Below, piece by piece: positions 26,617 to 37,749 of a DNA stretch of 64,000 bases. The position numbers were made by a program, and so were the translations under genes. The notes under the pieces are model-generated. The model had not been told where the DNA came from, did no database searches, and saw nothing but the letters and a program-made list of their open reading frames with translations. Origin of the DNA: Elioraea rosea (GTDB lineage Bacteria > Pseudomonadota > Alphaproteobacteria > Acetobacterales > Acetobacteraceae); the NCBI RefSeq assembly GCF_007644105.1, contig NZ_VFAC01000004.1, positions 97,520-161,519 of the forward strand, read 5' to 3'. The first letter of the stretch is position 1. Each line of letters opens with the position of its first letter.

Positions 26617-28706
26617 GCGGCGACGGCGGGCCTCGTCGAGCGCGGCGAGAATCGACACCGCCGGCTCCTCGCCGAGCAGCCGCTCCGCCTCCTTGCGCAC
26701 GCGGCGCCGCCAGTTCGGATGTTCCGATGTCGTTCCGGGAAGGTTCGGCTGCTCGACCGTCAGCGTCACGTCCTCGAGCGGCATGACGACGAGCGGCGAG
26801 GGCGTAGCGCCGAGAAATCGGGCCACGGACGTGCCAAGCTGATGCTCGGCGCGGAGCGGCGGTTCGCCCTGCGCCCCGCCATGCTCCGCCAGCGCCTGCC
26901 AGAGGCAGCGCCTGTCCTCCGCGCGCAGCGCTTCGGCCTGCTCCCGCGTCTCTCCAGGAGCGAGAAGGCCAAGCTCCTCGCGAAGCGGAATGTCCTGTCC
27001 TTCCCACCAGCCCGCGAGCGTCGGCAGGTCATGCGTCGTGCTCGTCGCGGTCGCGGTGGCGTCGTAGCGCGAGGGCGCCGCGAATCCGGTCCCCTCGCGC
27101 TCGAAGAACAGCACGCGGATGCCGTAGAGCACATGGTCGGCGAGCGTCTCGCCATAGCCTTCCGGAACCGTCCCGAGATCCTCGCCGATGACGATCGCCT
27201 CGTCGGCCTCCGATTCGGCGGCGACGATGCGCAGCATGTCGGCGGCCGGGAAGCGCAGATAGGCCCCCTCGCCAGGTGCTGCGCCATCGGGAATGCACCA
27301 GATGCGCGCAAGACCCATCACATGGTCGAGCCGGATACCGCCGGCATGGCGCATCGCCGTGCGCAGGTCCTCGAGGAAGGGAAGGAACGCGGCTTCGACG
27401 AGCGGCCGCGGCGCGAAGGTGGTCAGCCCCCAGTTCTGTCCGATCGGGTTCAGCGCATCCGGCGGCGCACCGATCGCGACGCCGGAGAGAAGCGCGGCGG
27501 TGCCTGACCAGGCGCGCGAGCCGCCCGGGCTGTTGCCGACCGCGAGGTCGGAGATCAGGCCGATCCCCATGCCAGCATCCATCGCCGCCTTCTGCGCGGC
27601 ATCGAGCTGCCGCGCCGCGAGCCATTGCAGGAAGGCATGGAACGTCACCTCCTCGGCTTGCGCGGCGGCGAAGCGCTCGACCTCCTCCGAGGCAGGGTTG
27701 CGCAGCGGCGCGTCCCAGCTCCGCCAATCCCACAGCGAAGGATCCCGCTGATACTGGACCGCGTGCAGCACCTCGAACCGCGCATGGTTCTCGAGCGTCA
27801 TGCCGCCCGAGCTCCGGAACGCGAGGAACTCCGCCTCGAGAGCGCTGCCGCGATGGGCCTCACGGAAGCGCGCGAACAGCGCACGCAAGAGCGCGAGGCG
27901 CGCTGGCACCGCGCGGCCGTAGTCGACGAGGCTCGAGGCCTGGAGTTCGCCGAGCCCATCGGACAGCCCCAGCGATGCGGCGAGCTCGGCGACGGAGGCG
28001 ACGTCGGCGAGCCCGCCGGGGTCGGCCATCCAGCCGTTCAGCATCGAGCGATGCGAAGGCGAGTAGGGGCTGTAGGCAAGCGGGTCGGCGGCGAAAAGCG
28101 CGTGCAGCGGACTGACCGCGAGCGCGTCGGCCCCGGCCGAGGCAGCCGCGCGAACAAGGGGGGGCAGATGGCCGAGATGCCCGAGCCCGCCATCGCCCGC
28201 GCCGCGAAGCCCGTAGACCTGCGCACCGATTCCCCAGAGGCGACGCGTCGCGAGGGCGCCACGATGGCAGCTGGGGGGAGCGACGAGCACCCGCACCGAA
28301 CGCTCCGAGAAGTCGAGCGTCGCTTCACCGATCGCTTCCGGCAGGGTGATGGTGAAGCGCATCGCGCCGGCGTCGCCGCGGAACGGCTCGGCCGTGCCGT
28401 GATGCAGCCCGCCTGCGGCATCCTCGAGACGCCACGTGACCGCCTGCCCCAGATCCTGCTCGCCGAGGGGAACGGTGAGCGCGCCGCCGGCGATGCCGGT
28501 CAGAAGCGGCGGCAGGGCGCCATGCCAAAGCCCCGACTCCGCCTCGCGAAGCCGCTCCTCCGGCCGCGTCTCGTCGACACCGACGGCGCGAAGGAGCGCC
28601 CGGATCGTGTCGATACCGACATGGCGATGCTCGCCGCGATAATCGGTCCAGCTCGGGTCGATTCCGTTGAGGCGTGCGAGCGCAAGCAGGGCTTCGTCCG
28701 TGCCGG

Positions 28707-28710
<4 letters not shown>
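26614..28710 (-). CDS. malQ: 4-alpha-glucanotransferase (amylomaltase)
   Basis: Transfers maltosyl units between alpha-1,4-glucans. The 698-residue length is that of the long MalQ type. An N-terminal extension of about 140 residues precedes the GH77 domain. Catalytic segments are RLDHVMGLARIWCIP (nucleophile Asp), VIGEDLGTVPEG (acid Glu) and STTHDLPTLAGWW (third carboxylate). The TAG stop overlaps the end of the intergenic repeat. The gene overlaps the glgX stop by four bases, so they form an operon for glycogen or maltodextrin turnover. Confidence 0.92.
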
Positions 28711-30776
<2,066 letters not shown>

Positions 30777-30894
30777 GCAGGGCGGCTCCTCCCTCGCGTG
30801 ACAGAGCCGACGATCCGACGACGCCGCTTTCTCGCATTGCGTCATGGTAGCCCGGCTGCGCGAGGCCGGGTCAACCGCAGCGTGTGGGCGTTGG

Positions 30895-31251
30895 TCAGCG
30901 CCAGGCGCGGCGCAGCACCAGGAAGCTTCGGTAGGCCAGTTCCGCTACCGGCGCGACCGGCCAGCTGCCGACCACGCGCCCGAGCAGCCGCCAGCCAGGC
31001 AGAGCCCGCCAGAGCACGGCGAAGGCGCGCGCGCCGCTCGCGAGCCGCCCGTCCGCCCCCAGCACATACATGCGCGCGAGCGCAGCCTCGCGCGTCAGGC
31101 CTTCCGGCAATGCCGCGTCGTCGCACGCGGTGAGATCGACCCACTCCACACCCTCGGCGCCCGGGCGGCCGCGGTAATGTGCGATCTCGCGGCGGCAGAC
31201 GGGGCAGCCGCCATCGAAGTACACGACCGGCCGTGTGCGCGCGTCCTGCAT
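30895..31251 (-). CDS. DCC family thiol-disulfide oxidoreductase (DUF393)
   Basis: A 118-residue thioredoxin-fold protein. The family name motif is visible as YFDGGCPVCRREI near residues 11-23, with the redox CxxC inside. The remaining conserved parts are LPEGLTREAAL and a short helix-rich end (VAELAYRSFLVLRRAW). The substrate is unknown. It diverges from the COQ7-like gene and lies between glgX and it without any evident link. Confidence 0.83.
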   Translation of the reverse strand: MQDARTRPVVYFDGGCPVCRREIAHYRGRPGAEGVEWVDLTACDDAALPEGLTREAALARMYVLGADGRLASGARAFAVLWRALPGWRLLGRVVGSWPVAPVAELAYRSFLVLRRAWR

Positions 31252-31349
31252 GATATGGAAATGGCCCCGTACCGGCCGCCGCCAAGCCCTGCGCTTGCGG
31301 CCACGCGCGGCGGCGCCATCTCTCGTCGGTCATCAGGAGCCACCGATCG

Positions 31350-31922
31350 ATGAACGCGCCAACGAGCCATGCCCCCGCTCCGCCCCTCGTCAGCACGCCG
31401 GCAAGCGCGCTGCCTGCCTGGGTGATCGGCGAGCTCCGCTCCGACCATGCGGGCGAAACCGGCGCGGTGATGATCTATCGCGGCATCCTCGCCGTGAGCC
31501 GTGATGCGGGCGTGCGCCAGTTCAGCGAGCGGCACAAGGCGACGGAGCAGGGGCATCTCGACCTTCTCGAGGCGCTCCTGCCGCGTGCGCAGCGAAGCCG
31601 GCTTCTGCCCATCTGGCGCATCGCGGGGTGGCTGACCGGGGCGATCCCCTCGCTGTTCGGGCCGCGCGCGGTGTACGCGACGATCGATGCGGTCGAGACC
31701 TTCGTCGACCACCACTACCAGGCGCAGATCGACCGCCTCGACGCCGAGGCGATCCACCCCGACATCCGCGCGCTGCTCGAGCATTGCCGCGTCGAGGAGG
31801 TGCACCACCGCGACGAGGCGCGCGAGCTCGGCGACGAACCGCCTGGGCTGCTGCTCCGCGCGTGGTCGCGCCTCGTCGGTGCCGGGTCCTCCGCGGCCGT
31901 CTCCGCCGCGCGGCGGATCTAG
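31350..31922 (+). CDS. coq7: demethoxyubiquinone hydroxylase, COQ7 family
   Basis: A di-iron membrane-associated hydroxylase that makes 5-hydroxy-ubiquinone in ubiquinone synthesis. The 190-residue protein has the ligand motifs SDHAGETGAVMIYRG, ATEQGHLDLLE, the central AVETFVDHHYQ and the C-terminal EEVHHRDEARE. The GWLTGAIPSLFGPRAVYATIDAV segment is the hydrophobic helix pair that lies on the membrane. Alphaproteobacteria use COQ7 where enterobacteria use UbiF. The last bases CTAG are shared with the stop of the converging TauE gene. Confidence 0.92.
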   Translation: MNAPTSHAPAPPLVSTPASALPAWVIGELRSDHAGETGAVMIYRGILAVSRDAGVRQFSERHKATEQGHLDLLEALLPRAQRSRLLPIWRIAGWLTGAIPSLFGPRAVYATIDAVETFVDHHYQAQIDRLDAEAIHPDIRALLEHCRVEEVHHRDEARELGDEPPGLLLRAWSRLVGAGSSAAVSAARRI

Positions 31923-32674
31923 GCCGCCCCCAGCCAGAGGGCCCTGGCCGCGAGGCCAGCTGTCGTGAGCCCGACGGCGATGACCAGCCCTTCGAGGATC
32001 TGCACGTGCCGCCACGGCGGCAGCCTCGCGACGATCGCCGCGGCCAGCCGGCTTCCCGGAACGGTCGCCGCCCCGAGAGCGAGGCCGAGCACCACGAGGT
32101 CGGCGGGCAGCAGGCCCGTTGCGGCGTAGCCCGCACAGCGCGCGAGATGCATCGACCCTGAGACGAAGGCGTCGGTCGCGAGAAGCGCGGGGCCGGTGAG
32201 CCCCGCGCCGAGGAGAAGCGGCACGAGAAGCACGCCCACCCCCGTTGTCATGCCCGAGAGGAGTCCCGTGGCCGCCCCGCCGAGGACGAGCACGACGGGG
32301 TGGCCCATCACCGCGCGGCCCGACAGAGCACGGCGGAGCGGCACGCTGATGACCAGGAAGCTTCCGACGAGCAGATCCGCCATCGGCCCGGAGAGCGCGG
32401 CGAAGGCCGAGGCGCCGAGGAGAGACCCGGGCAGGACCCCGAGAAGTACGGGCACGGCACGGCGAAGCGAGAGCCCGTGCCGGAAGGCCCAGATGCGCCC
32501 GAAATTGGTCGGCACCATCGCCACCGCAAGCACCGGCACGGCAACGCGCGCGCCGAGCACCGGCAGCAGGTAGGCCGACATCATCAGCCCCGCGCCGAAG
32601 CCGGAGATGCCCGAAAGCGTCCCGGCCACGAGCGACAGCGCGAGCGCCGCCGCCCACTGCCAGGGTTCGAGCAC
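31919..32674 (-). CDS. sulfite exporter TauE/SafE family permease
   Basis: A 251-residue membrane protein with about eight helices. The repeated TauE motif is seen as GTLSGISGFGAGLMMSAYLLPVLG and, in the second half, GAATGLLSGMTTGVG. The start is GTG 32674, eight bases after the SDR stop on the same strand, so it is likely the last gene of the CoA-transferase/TTT operon. Members export sulfite, sulfoacetate or other organic anions. In this context it could export a carboxylate or sulfur-containing product. Confidence 0.85.
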   Translation of the reverse strand: MLEPWQWAAALALSLVAGTLSGISGFGAGLMMSAYLLPVLGARVAVPVLAVAMVPTNFGRIWAFRHGLSLRRAVPVLLGVLPGSLLGASAFAALSGPMADLLVGSFLVISVPLRRALSGRAVMGHPVVLVLGGAATGLLSGMTTGVGVLLVPLLLGAGLTGPALLATDAFVSGSMHLARCAGYAATGLLPADLVVLGLALGAATVPGSRLAAAIVARLPPWRHVQILEGLVIAVGLTTAGLAARALWLGAA

Positions 32675-32682
32675 CGCCGCGC

Positions 32683-33447
32683 TCAGCCTGCGAGGAACGC
32701 GCCGCCGTTGACGTGGATCGACTGCCCCGTGACGTAGCGCGCGCCCGGGCCGGCGAGGTAGCGCACCGCTGCCGCCACCTCCTCCGAGGTGCCCTCGCGG
32801 CCGACAAGCGTCTTCCGCCCCGCGCGATGCCCAGGCGCGTGCGGAGTGGCGGACCCGCCTGGCCCGCGCGTCGTGTCGATCATGCCCGGCGCGACGAGGT
32901 TGACGGTGATGCCGTCGGCCGCGAGGTCATGCGCCAGCGCGCGGGTGAAGCCGGCAAGCCCCGCCTTGGCCGTGACGACATGCGCCCGGTGTGGCGCGCC
33001 GGTGTGCCCGGTGAGCCCGCCGATATTGATGATCGCGCCGGCACCCGACGCCTTCAGCGCGGCGAGCGCGGCCTTGGTGACGTGGAAGGCGCCATCGAGG
33101 CAGACATCGAGGATGGCGCGCCAGGCGGCAAAATCCATCTCCTCGAACGGCACCTCGCGGCGGATCGCTGCGTTGTTCACGAGGATGTCGAGACGCCCGA
33201 AGCTCTCGAGCGCGGTGCGCACCATCGCCGCAGCGGCAGCCTGGTCCACCACATCGCCGAGCGTGACCGCGGCACGGCCGCCTGCCCCGCGGATCGACTG
33301 CGCGACAGCCTCGGCCTCGTCGCGGTTGCTGCGCGCATTCACCACCACCGCAGCACCGCACGCTGCGAGATCGCGCGCGATCGCCGCGCCGATGTTCCGC
33401 CCCGCACCGGTGACGAGCGCGACGCGGCCCTCGAGTTCCCTCTGCAT
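32683..33447 (-). CDS. SDR family protein with atypical active site
   Basis: A 254-residue protein of the 3-oxoacyl-ACP reductase type by fold. The TGAGRNIGAAIA coenzyme motif and VNNAAIRRE (NNAG-like) are normal. The usual Ser is absent (NIGGLTGHTG), and where YxxxK is expected the sequence reads AHVVTAKAG, leaving Lys but no Tyr. The C-terminal VTGQSIHVNGG is standard. It lies between the MmgE/PrpD and TauE genes of the CoA-transferase operon. It may act by a different mechanism or use His as base. Confidence 0.83.
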   Translation of the reverse strand: MQRELEGRVALVTGAGRNIGAAIARDLAACGAAVVVNARSNRDEAEAVAQSIRGAGGRAAVTLGDVVDQAAAAAMVRTALESFGRLDILVNNAAIRREVPFEEMDFAAWRAILDVCLDGAFHVTKAALAALKASGAGAIINIGGLTGHTGAPHRAHVVTAKAGLAGFTRALAHDLAADGITVNLVAPGMIDTTRGPGGSATPHAPGHRAGRKTLVGREGTSEEVAAAVRYLAGPGARYVTGQSIHVNGGAFLAG

Positions 33448-33459
33448 GGTCCTCTCTCC

Positions 33460-34806
33460 TCACCCGCGCAGGGCGGACATATCGACGCGCGTAGACGCAA
33501 ACACCGAACCCGCGAAGCCGAGCAGAGCGCGGGCCTGCGCCTCGCTCCATCCGCCGTGACGGCAATTGGCGATGCACTTCTCCTCGAGCTCGGTACGCGA
33601 CAGAGGCTCCGACGCGCCGCCGCGGAAATGCGGCTGGCGGTCCTCCACCTCGGTTCCGTCATCGAGCGCCAGTCGCACATGGCCGGTGAAGGCCTTCGGA
33701 TAAGGGTTCGCGGGGTCGACGACGTAGGACACCTTGGCAGCGAGCGCGCGAAGCCGCGGATCGGCCACCCGCTCCTCGGTGAAGGCGTCGAGATAGGCGC
33801 CGTCGAGGATGAAGCCTGCCGCGATGCCGTAGGGGATGGAGAACTTCGCAGCATAGGCGTTCGGAACGGCGCGCTTGAACTCGAGCGGTTCCCAGAGCCT
33901 GTGCAGGATGCCTTCCGCCGTCTCGCAGGTGACGGAGACAATGCGCTCGGGCGCGATGCCGCGTGCGGCGAGGCGCCGTGCGCAGTCGATGTAGGGGTGG
34001 ATCATCGTGCCGCAGGCATAGGGCTTGAACGCGATCGTCTCGGCCACCCAACGCTCGCCGAAGCCACCGAGCAGCGCGTCCCAGTCGCCTTCCGTCGCGC
34101 GGGCGAAGCCGTTGAACAGCCCGTGCTTGCCCTCGAACACCGAAGCGGGGCCAATGAAGCCGCCGCGCGCGAGAAGTGCCGCCCGCACCCCCGCCTGCGC
34201 CGCCCAGCCTGGGTGGACGCGCTTGGTCCAGGACCCGTCGGCCAGGTACTCGATCACGCCGGAGGCGAAGCTTCCTGCGATGCCGAGCGCATCGACGAGC
34301 GCCTTCTCCGACAGCCGGAGCGCGATGCCGACGCCGAGCGCAGCGCCCATCGCGCCGAACACCGCGGTGGGGTGGAAGCCGGCCTTGTGTACCGCCTTCG
34401 GGATCACGGTCGAGAGCCGGCACGTCGCCTCCGAGCCCACCGCGATGCCAGCGAACGCGTCCGCGCCCGAGAGGCCGAACCGCTCCGCGGCGGCGAGCAC
34501 GGCCGGGACGACGACGGCCCCGGCATGAACGGGCCCGCCCTCGAACGTGTCGTCATAGTCCTCGCCATGCGCGGCGGTTCCATTCACCAGCGCGGCATCG
34601 GTCGCCGTCAGCGCCCTCGCGTGGCCGATCGCCGTCGAGCCACCCGCGCCTTCGGTGCTGTCGAGCACGGCGGTGAGATAGTCCTCGTTGCGCGCGCCGA
34701 CGCAGAGCCCGCCGGCATCGAGCACGAGGCGCTCAGCCATGTCGCGCATCGCCTCGGTCGGTTTCGCCGCCAGCGCCGCGGCGGCGAGACGTTGCGCGAT
34801 CGTCAT
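33460..34806 (-). CDS. MmgE/PrpD family protein
   Basis: A 448-residue protein of the MmgE/PrpD fold, which includes 2-methylcitrate dehydratase, cis-aconitate decarboxylase and iminodisuccinate epimerase. Family blocks are NGTAAHGEDYDDTFEGGPVH near residues 75-94 with the acidic cluster, HPTAVFGAMGAALGVGIAL, and KPYACGTMIHPYIDCA. The start ATGA overlaps the TctA stop, so it is co-translated with the transporter. Exact chemistry is unknown, but a dehydration, decarboxylation or isomerisation of an imported carboxylate is the natural reading. Confidence 0.88.
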   Translation of the reverse strand: MTIAQRLAAAALAAKPTEAMRDMAERLVLDAGGLCVGARNEDYLTAVLDSTEGAGGSTAIGHARALTATDAALVNGTAAHGEDYDDTFEGGPVHAGAVVVPAVLAAAERFGLSGADAFAGIAVGSEATCRLSTVIPKAVHKAGFHPTAVFGAMGAALGVGIALRLSEKALVDALGIAGSFASGVIEYLADGSWTKRVHPGWAAQAGVRAALLARGGFIGPASVFEGKHGLFNGFARATEGDWDALLGGFGERWVAETIAFKPYACGTMIHPYIDCARRLAARGIAPERIVSVTCETAEGILHRLWEPLEFKRAVPNAYAAKFSIPYGIAAGFILDGAYLDAFTEERVADPRLRALAAKVSYVVDPANPYPKAFTGHVRLALDDGTEVEDRQPHFRGGASEPLSRTELEEKCIANCRHGGWSEAQARALLGFAGSVFASTRVDMSALRG

Positions 34807-36263
34807 GCTTTTCTCCTGAACTCGGACCAGAGCGAATAGGCGGTGAGCGCCGCGGCGAGGGCAAGCAGCGTGAGCGCGATCGGGTCCTCGACGAACACGG
34901 CATGGTCGCCCCCCGAGATCACCAGGCTGCGGCGGTAGTTGCTCTCGAGCATGAAGCCGAGCACCACGCCGAGAACGAGCGGCAGCACCGGAACCTCGGC
35001 CAGGCGAAGCAGGTAGCCGAGAACGCCGAAGCCGAGGACGAGGGCGACATCGAACAGGCTCTGCTCGATCGCGAACACGCCCGAGACGATGAGGCAGAGA
35101 ATGGCGGCGAGCAGGTAGGGCTTCGGCCGGTTCACGAGCCAGAGCGCCGGCGTGAGGATGACGAGGCCGAGCAGGAGCATGGCGATGTTGGCGGCGAGCA
35201 GCCCGCCATAGAGGCCCCAGACGACCTCCGGCGCGCGCTCGAACAGCAGCGGTCCCGGCGTCAGCCCATGCACCATGAAGCCGCCCAGCAGGATCGCGGC
35301 CGAGTTCGAGCCGGGAATGCCGAGCGAGAGCAGGGGAACGAGCGCGGTTGCCGTGACGACATTGTTCGCCGCCTCCGGCGCCGCGACGCCCTCGGGCGCG
35401 CCCTTGCCGAACGCGTCCTTGTTGCGCGACCAGCGCCGCGCCTCGTTGTAGGCCATGAAGGCAGCGATGGTTCCGCCCGCGCCGGGCGTCACGCCCTCGA
35501 ACGTGCCGATGCCGCAGCCGATCGCCTGGGCAGGAAGCAGACGCCGCATCATCGCAAGCCCGGGAAGCTCGAGCCGCGTGTCACCCGCCTCCGCCTTCGC
35601 CCAAGGCGGCTCGCCAATCTGCACGAGCATCTCGGCGACGGCGAACAGCCCGACCATCACCAGGATGGGACGGATGCCGCCGAGCAGCTCCGCGCTCTCG
35701 AAGGTGAAGCGCGGCACGCCCGACACGGGGTCGGTTCCGACCGTGGCGATCATCAGCCCGAGTGCGGCGGCGACCAGCCCCTTCATGAGCGACTTGCCGG
35801 AGAGCGAGGCGATGACCGAAAGCCCGAGCACGGCGAGCGCGAAATAGGCTGCCGGGGTGAACGCGAGCGCGAGGCGCGCCAGCGGTTCCGTCGCCAGAAC
35901 GAGAACGACCAGGCCGAAGAGGCCGCCGACGAGGCCGGACACGAGCGAAATGCCGAGCGCCTCTCCCCCCTTGCCCTGCCGCGCCATCTCGTAGCCGTCG
36001 AGCGTCGTCGCGGCGGAGGCATTCGTTCCCGGCGTGCGGATCAGGATCGCGGGGATCGACCCACCATATTCCGCGCCGACATAGACGGAGGCGAGAAGCA
36101 CGATCGCGGGGATCGGCTCCATGCCGTAGGTGAACGGCAGCAGCAGCGCCATCGCGATCGAGGGCGAGATGCCCGGCAGCGCGCCGCCGAGGATGCCCCA
36201 GAGGCAGCCTGCGGTGGCGAACAGGATGGTGACGAGCCCGTCACCGGACAGGAGCCCCGCCAT
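34803..36263 (-). CDS. tctA: tripartite tricarboxylate transporter, large permease TctA
   Basis: A 486-residue inner-membrane permease with about twelve helices. Signature blocks are LWGILGGALPGISPSIAMALLLPFTYGM, IPAILIRTPGTNASAATTLDGYEMARQGKGGEALG (here quoted in pieces: IPAILIRTPGTNA and DGYEMARQGKG), TFEGVTPGAGGTIAAF and LGIPGSNSAAILLGGF. The final hydrophobic parts are intact. It follows TctB after three bases and overlaps the MmgE/PrpD gene by four. With the TctC and TctB proteins it imports a carboxylate using the proton or sodium gradient. Confidence 0.93.
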   Translation of the reverse strand: MAGLLSGDGLVTILFATAGCLWGILGGALPGISPSIAMALLLPFTYGMEPIPAIVLLASVYVGAEYGGSIPAILIRTPGTNASAATTLDGYEMARQGKGGEALGISLVSGLVGGLFGLVVLVLATEPLARLALAFTPAAYFALAVLGLSVIASLSGKSLMKGLVAAALGLMIATVGTDPVSGVPRFTFESAELLGGIRPILVMVGLFAVAEMLVQIGEPPWAKAEAGDTRLELPGLAMMRRLLPAQAIGCGIGTFEGVTPGAGGTIAAFMAYNEARRWSRNKDAFGKGAPEGVAAPEAANNVVTATALVPLLSLGIPGSNSAAILLGGFMVHGLTPGPLLFERAPEVVWGLYGGLLAANIAMLLLGLVILTPALWLVNRPKPYLLAAILCLIVSGVFAIEQSLFDVALVLGFGVLGYLLRLAEVPVLPLVLGVVLGFMLESNYRRSLVISGGDHAVFVEDPIALTLLALAAALTAYSLWSEFRRKA

Positions 36264-36266
36264 CCC

Positions 36267-36719
36267 TCAGTATCCGCCGAACAGGCGCCCCGCAGGGAAC
36301 GGAATGCCGAGCAGGAGGACGAAGCCTCCCCAGAACAGCAGCGCGAGCCCGACGGCGAAGGCCGCAACGCTCCATCCGCGCGCGCCGGCAAACCAGGCGA
36401 CTGCCGCGGCAAGCGCGCCGATGGCGATCGGATATCCCACATGCGGGATCGCTGCCACGTACACCACGAGAAGTCCGAGCAGCCCGGCCGCGCGCACATG
36501 GTCAGGCGGTTCGCGCGCATCTGTCCGGCCGGCCAGAGTGGCGCGGAGCAGAAGCCCCGTGCCCGCCAACCCCATCAGCCCGGCGATGACGAGCGGCACG
36601 CCGCCCGGGCCGACCGCATCGGACAGGAGGCTTTTCGGAATCGCCGCCGCCATCGCGCCATAGCCGCCGGCGAGCGCGATCGCGCCGAGGCCAAGGCCGA
36701 GATCGGCCGCACGGCTCAT
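36267..36719 (-). CDS. tctB: tripartite tricarboxylate transporter, small permease TctB
   Basis: A 150-residue membrane protein with four helices, the usual TctB layout. Features are GAMAAAIPKSLLSDAVGPGGVP after the first helix and the C-terminal pair around LALLFWGGFVLLLGIPFP. The ATG at 36719 overlaps the TctC stop as ATGA, confirming the start. It connects TctC to TctA in function and in gene order. Confidence 0.9.
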   Translation of the reverse strand: MSRAADLGLGLGAIALAGGYGAMAAAIPKSLLSDAVGPGGVPLVIAGLMGLAGTGLLLRATLAGRTDAREPPDHVRAAGLLGLLVVYVAAIPHVGYPIAIGALAAAVAWFAGARGWSVAAFAVGLALLFWGGFVLLLGIPFPAGRLFGGY

Positions 36720-37693
36720 CGCGCGACGCCGAGCTCCCGCAGGGAGGTGCCGATATCGGCCGCGACCTCGGTGGTGAAGGCGCGTGCGGCCGGGCGAGGC
36801 AGAAGTCGCGGGGTCGGCACCAGGCTCTCCTTCGTGTACACCGCCTTGTAGGCGGGACTGTCGAGCACGGTTGCCAGTGCAGAGGCCCATTGCGCGGCGA
36901 TCTCGTCCGGCATGCCCTTCGGGCCGGCGAGGCCCCGGAACTTCGTCACCACAAGGTCGATGCCCTGCTCGCGCGCGGTACCGAGATCGGGGAAGTCGGA
37001 GAGGCGATCCTCGGTGAGAACGCCGAGCAGCTTGACCCGCCCCGCGTCGAGCTGGGCGCGGATCTCCTGCACCTCGCCGATGCCGAGATCGAGCGTGCCG
37101 TTCAGCACGTTGATCATCAGGTCGCCGCCGCCCTCGTGCGGCACCACCGCGGCGCGCGCGCCGGTGAGGCGGTTCAGGCGCTCCAGCGCGATACGCTCGA
37201 GCGAGGCGGGGTTCGCCGCGCCCCATTTCTGCCTGCCTGGATTGGCGCGCGCAGCGGCCATCGCCTCGCCGAGCGTGTTGAATGGCGATTCCTTCCGCGT
37301 GTAGACGACCTCGGGGTCGAGAAACACGACCGAGAGAGGGTCAAGGCTGTCGTAGCCGAACTCGGGACGCGAGAGCAGCGTCGTCTGGATGTAGGTCGGC
37401 GTCGTCGCGTAGAACATTCCGCCATCGGGACGGGACCGTGCGACGCGCGCCACCGCCGTCGCACCGCTTCCGCCGCGCACGTTCTCCACAGCGAAGTTCA
37501 CCCCCATCACCGGCTGGAGGTGGCGGATCAGCTCGCGGAGGAACACGTCGCTCCCGCCGCCGGGGGAGGAGTGCGTCACCAGCGTGACCGTCTGCACGGG
37601 ATAGCGCGCCTGCGCGTCCGCCCTCGCGGCGAACAGCGCAGGCGCGGCGAGGCCGGCCGGTACGACGGCAAGCGTGGCACGACGTGTCAGCAT
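36716..37693 (-). CDS. tctC: tripartite tricarboxylate transporter, periplasmic binding protein TctC (Bug)
   Basis: A 325-residue Bug protein. The signal peptide (LTRRATLAVVPAGLAAPALFAARADA) is followed by VQTVTLVTHSSPGGGSDVFLR, the modified Bug opening. VENVRGGSGATAVARVARS is the ligand loop, and the middle holds KWGAANPASLERIAL and VVPHEGGGDLMINVLNG. The THSSPGGGSD opening differs from the usual PWPPGG form of citrate binders, which suggests a distinct ligand. It is preceded by the enoyl-CoA hydratase gene and begins the TctCBA block. Confidence 0.9.
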   Translation of the reverse strand: MLTRRATLAVVPAGLAAPALFAARADAQARYPVQTVTLVTHSSPGGGSDVFLRELIRHLQPVMGVNFAVENVRGGSGATAVARVARSRPDGGMFYATTPTYIQTTLLSRPEFGYDSLDPLSVVFLDPEVVYTRKESPFNTLGEAMAAARANPGRQKWGAANPASLERIALERLNRLTGARAAVVPHEGGGDLMINVLNGTLDLGIGEVQEIRAQLDAGRVKLLGVLTEDRLSDFPDLGTAREQGIDLVVTKFRGLAGPKGMPDEIAAQWASALATVLDSPAYKAVYTKESLVPTPRLLPRPAARAFTTEVAADIGTSLRELGVAR

Positions 37694-37749
37694 GGTACTC
37701 TCCCTGGAGGCCGGGGGCGCTTCTGCGGGCCCCTCGGCGGTTGGTCCGG

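Noticed and set aside
34902..36851. Long plus-strand open frame opposite TctA/TctB
   Set aside because: Charged low-complexity translation typical of the complement of a hydrophobic membrane protein; no start signal.
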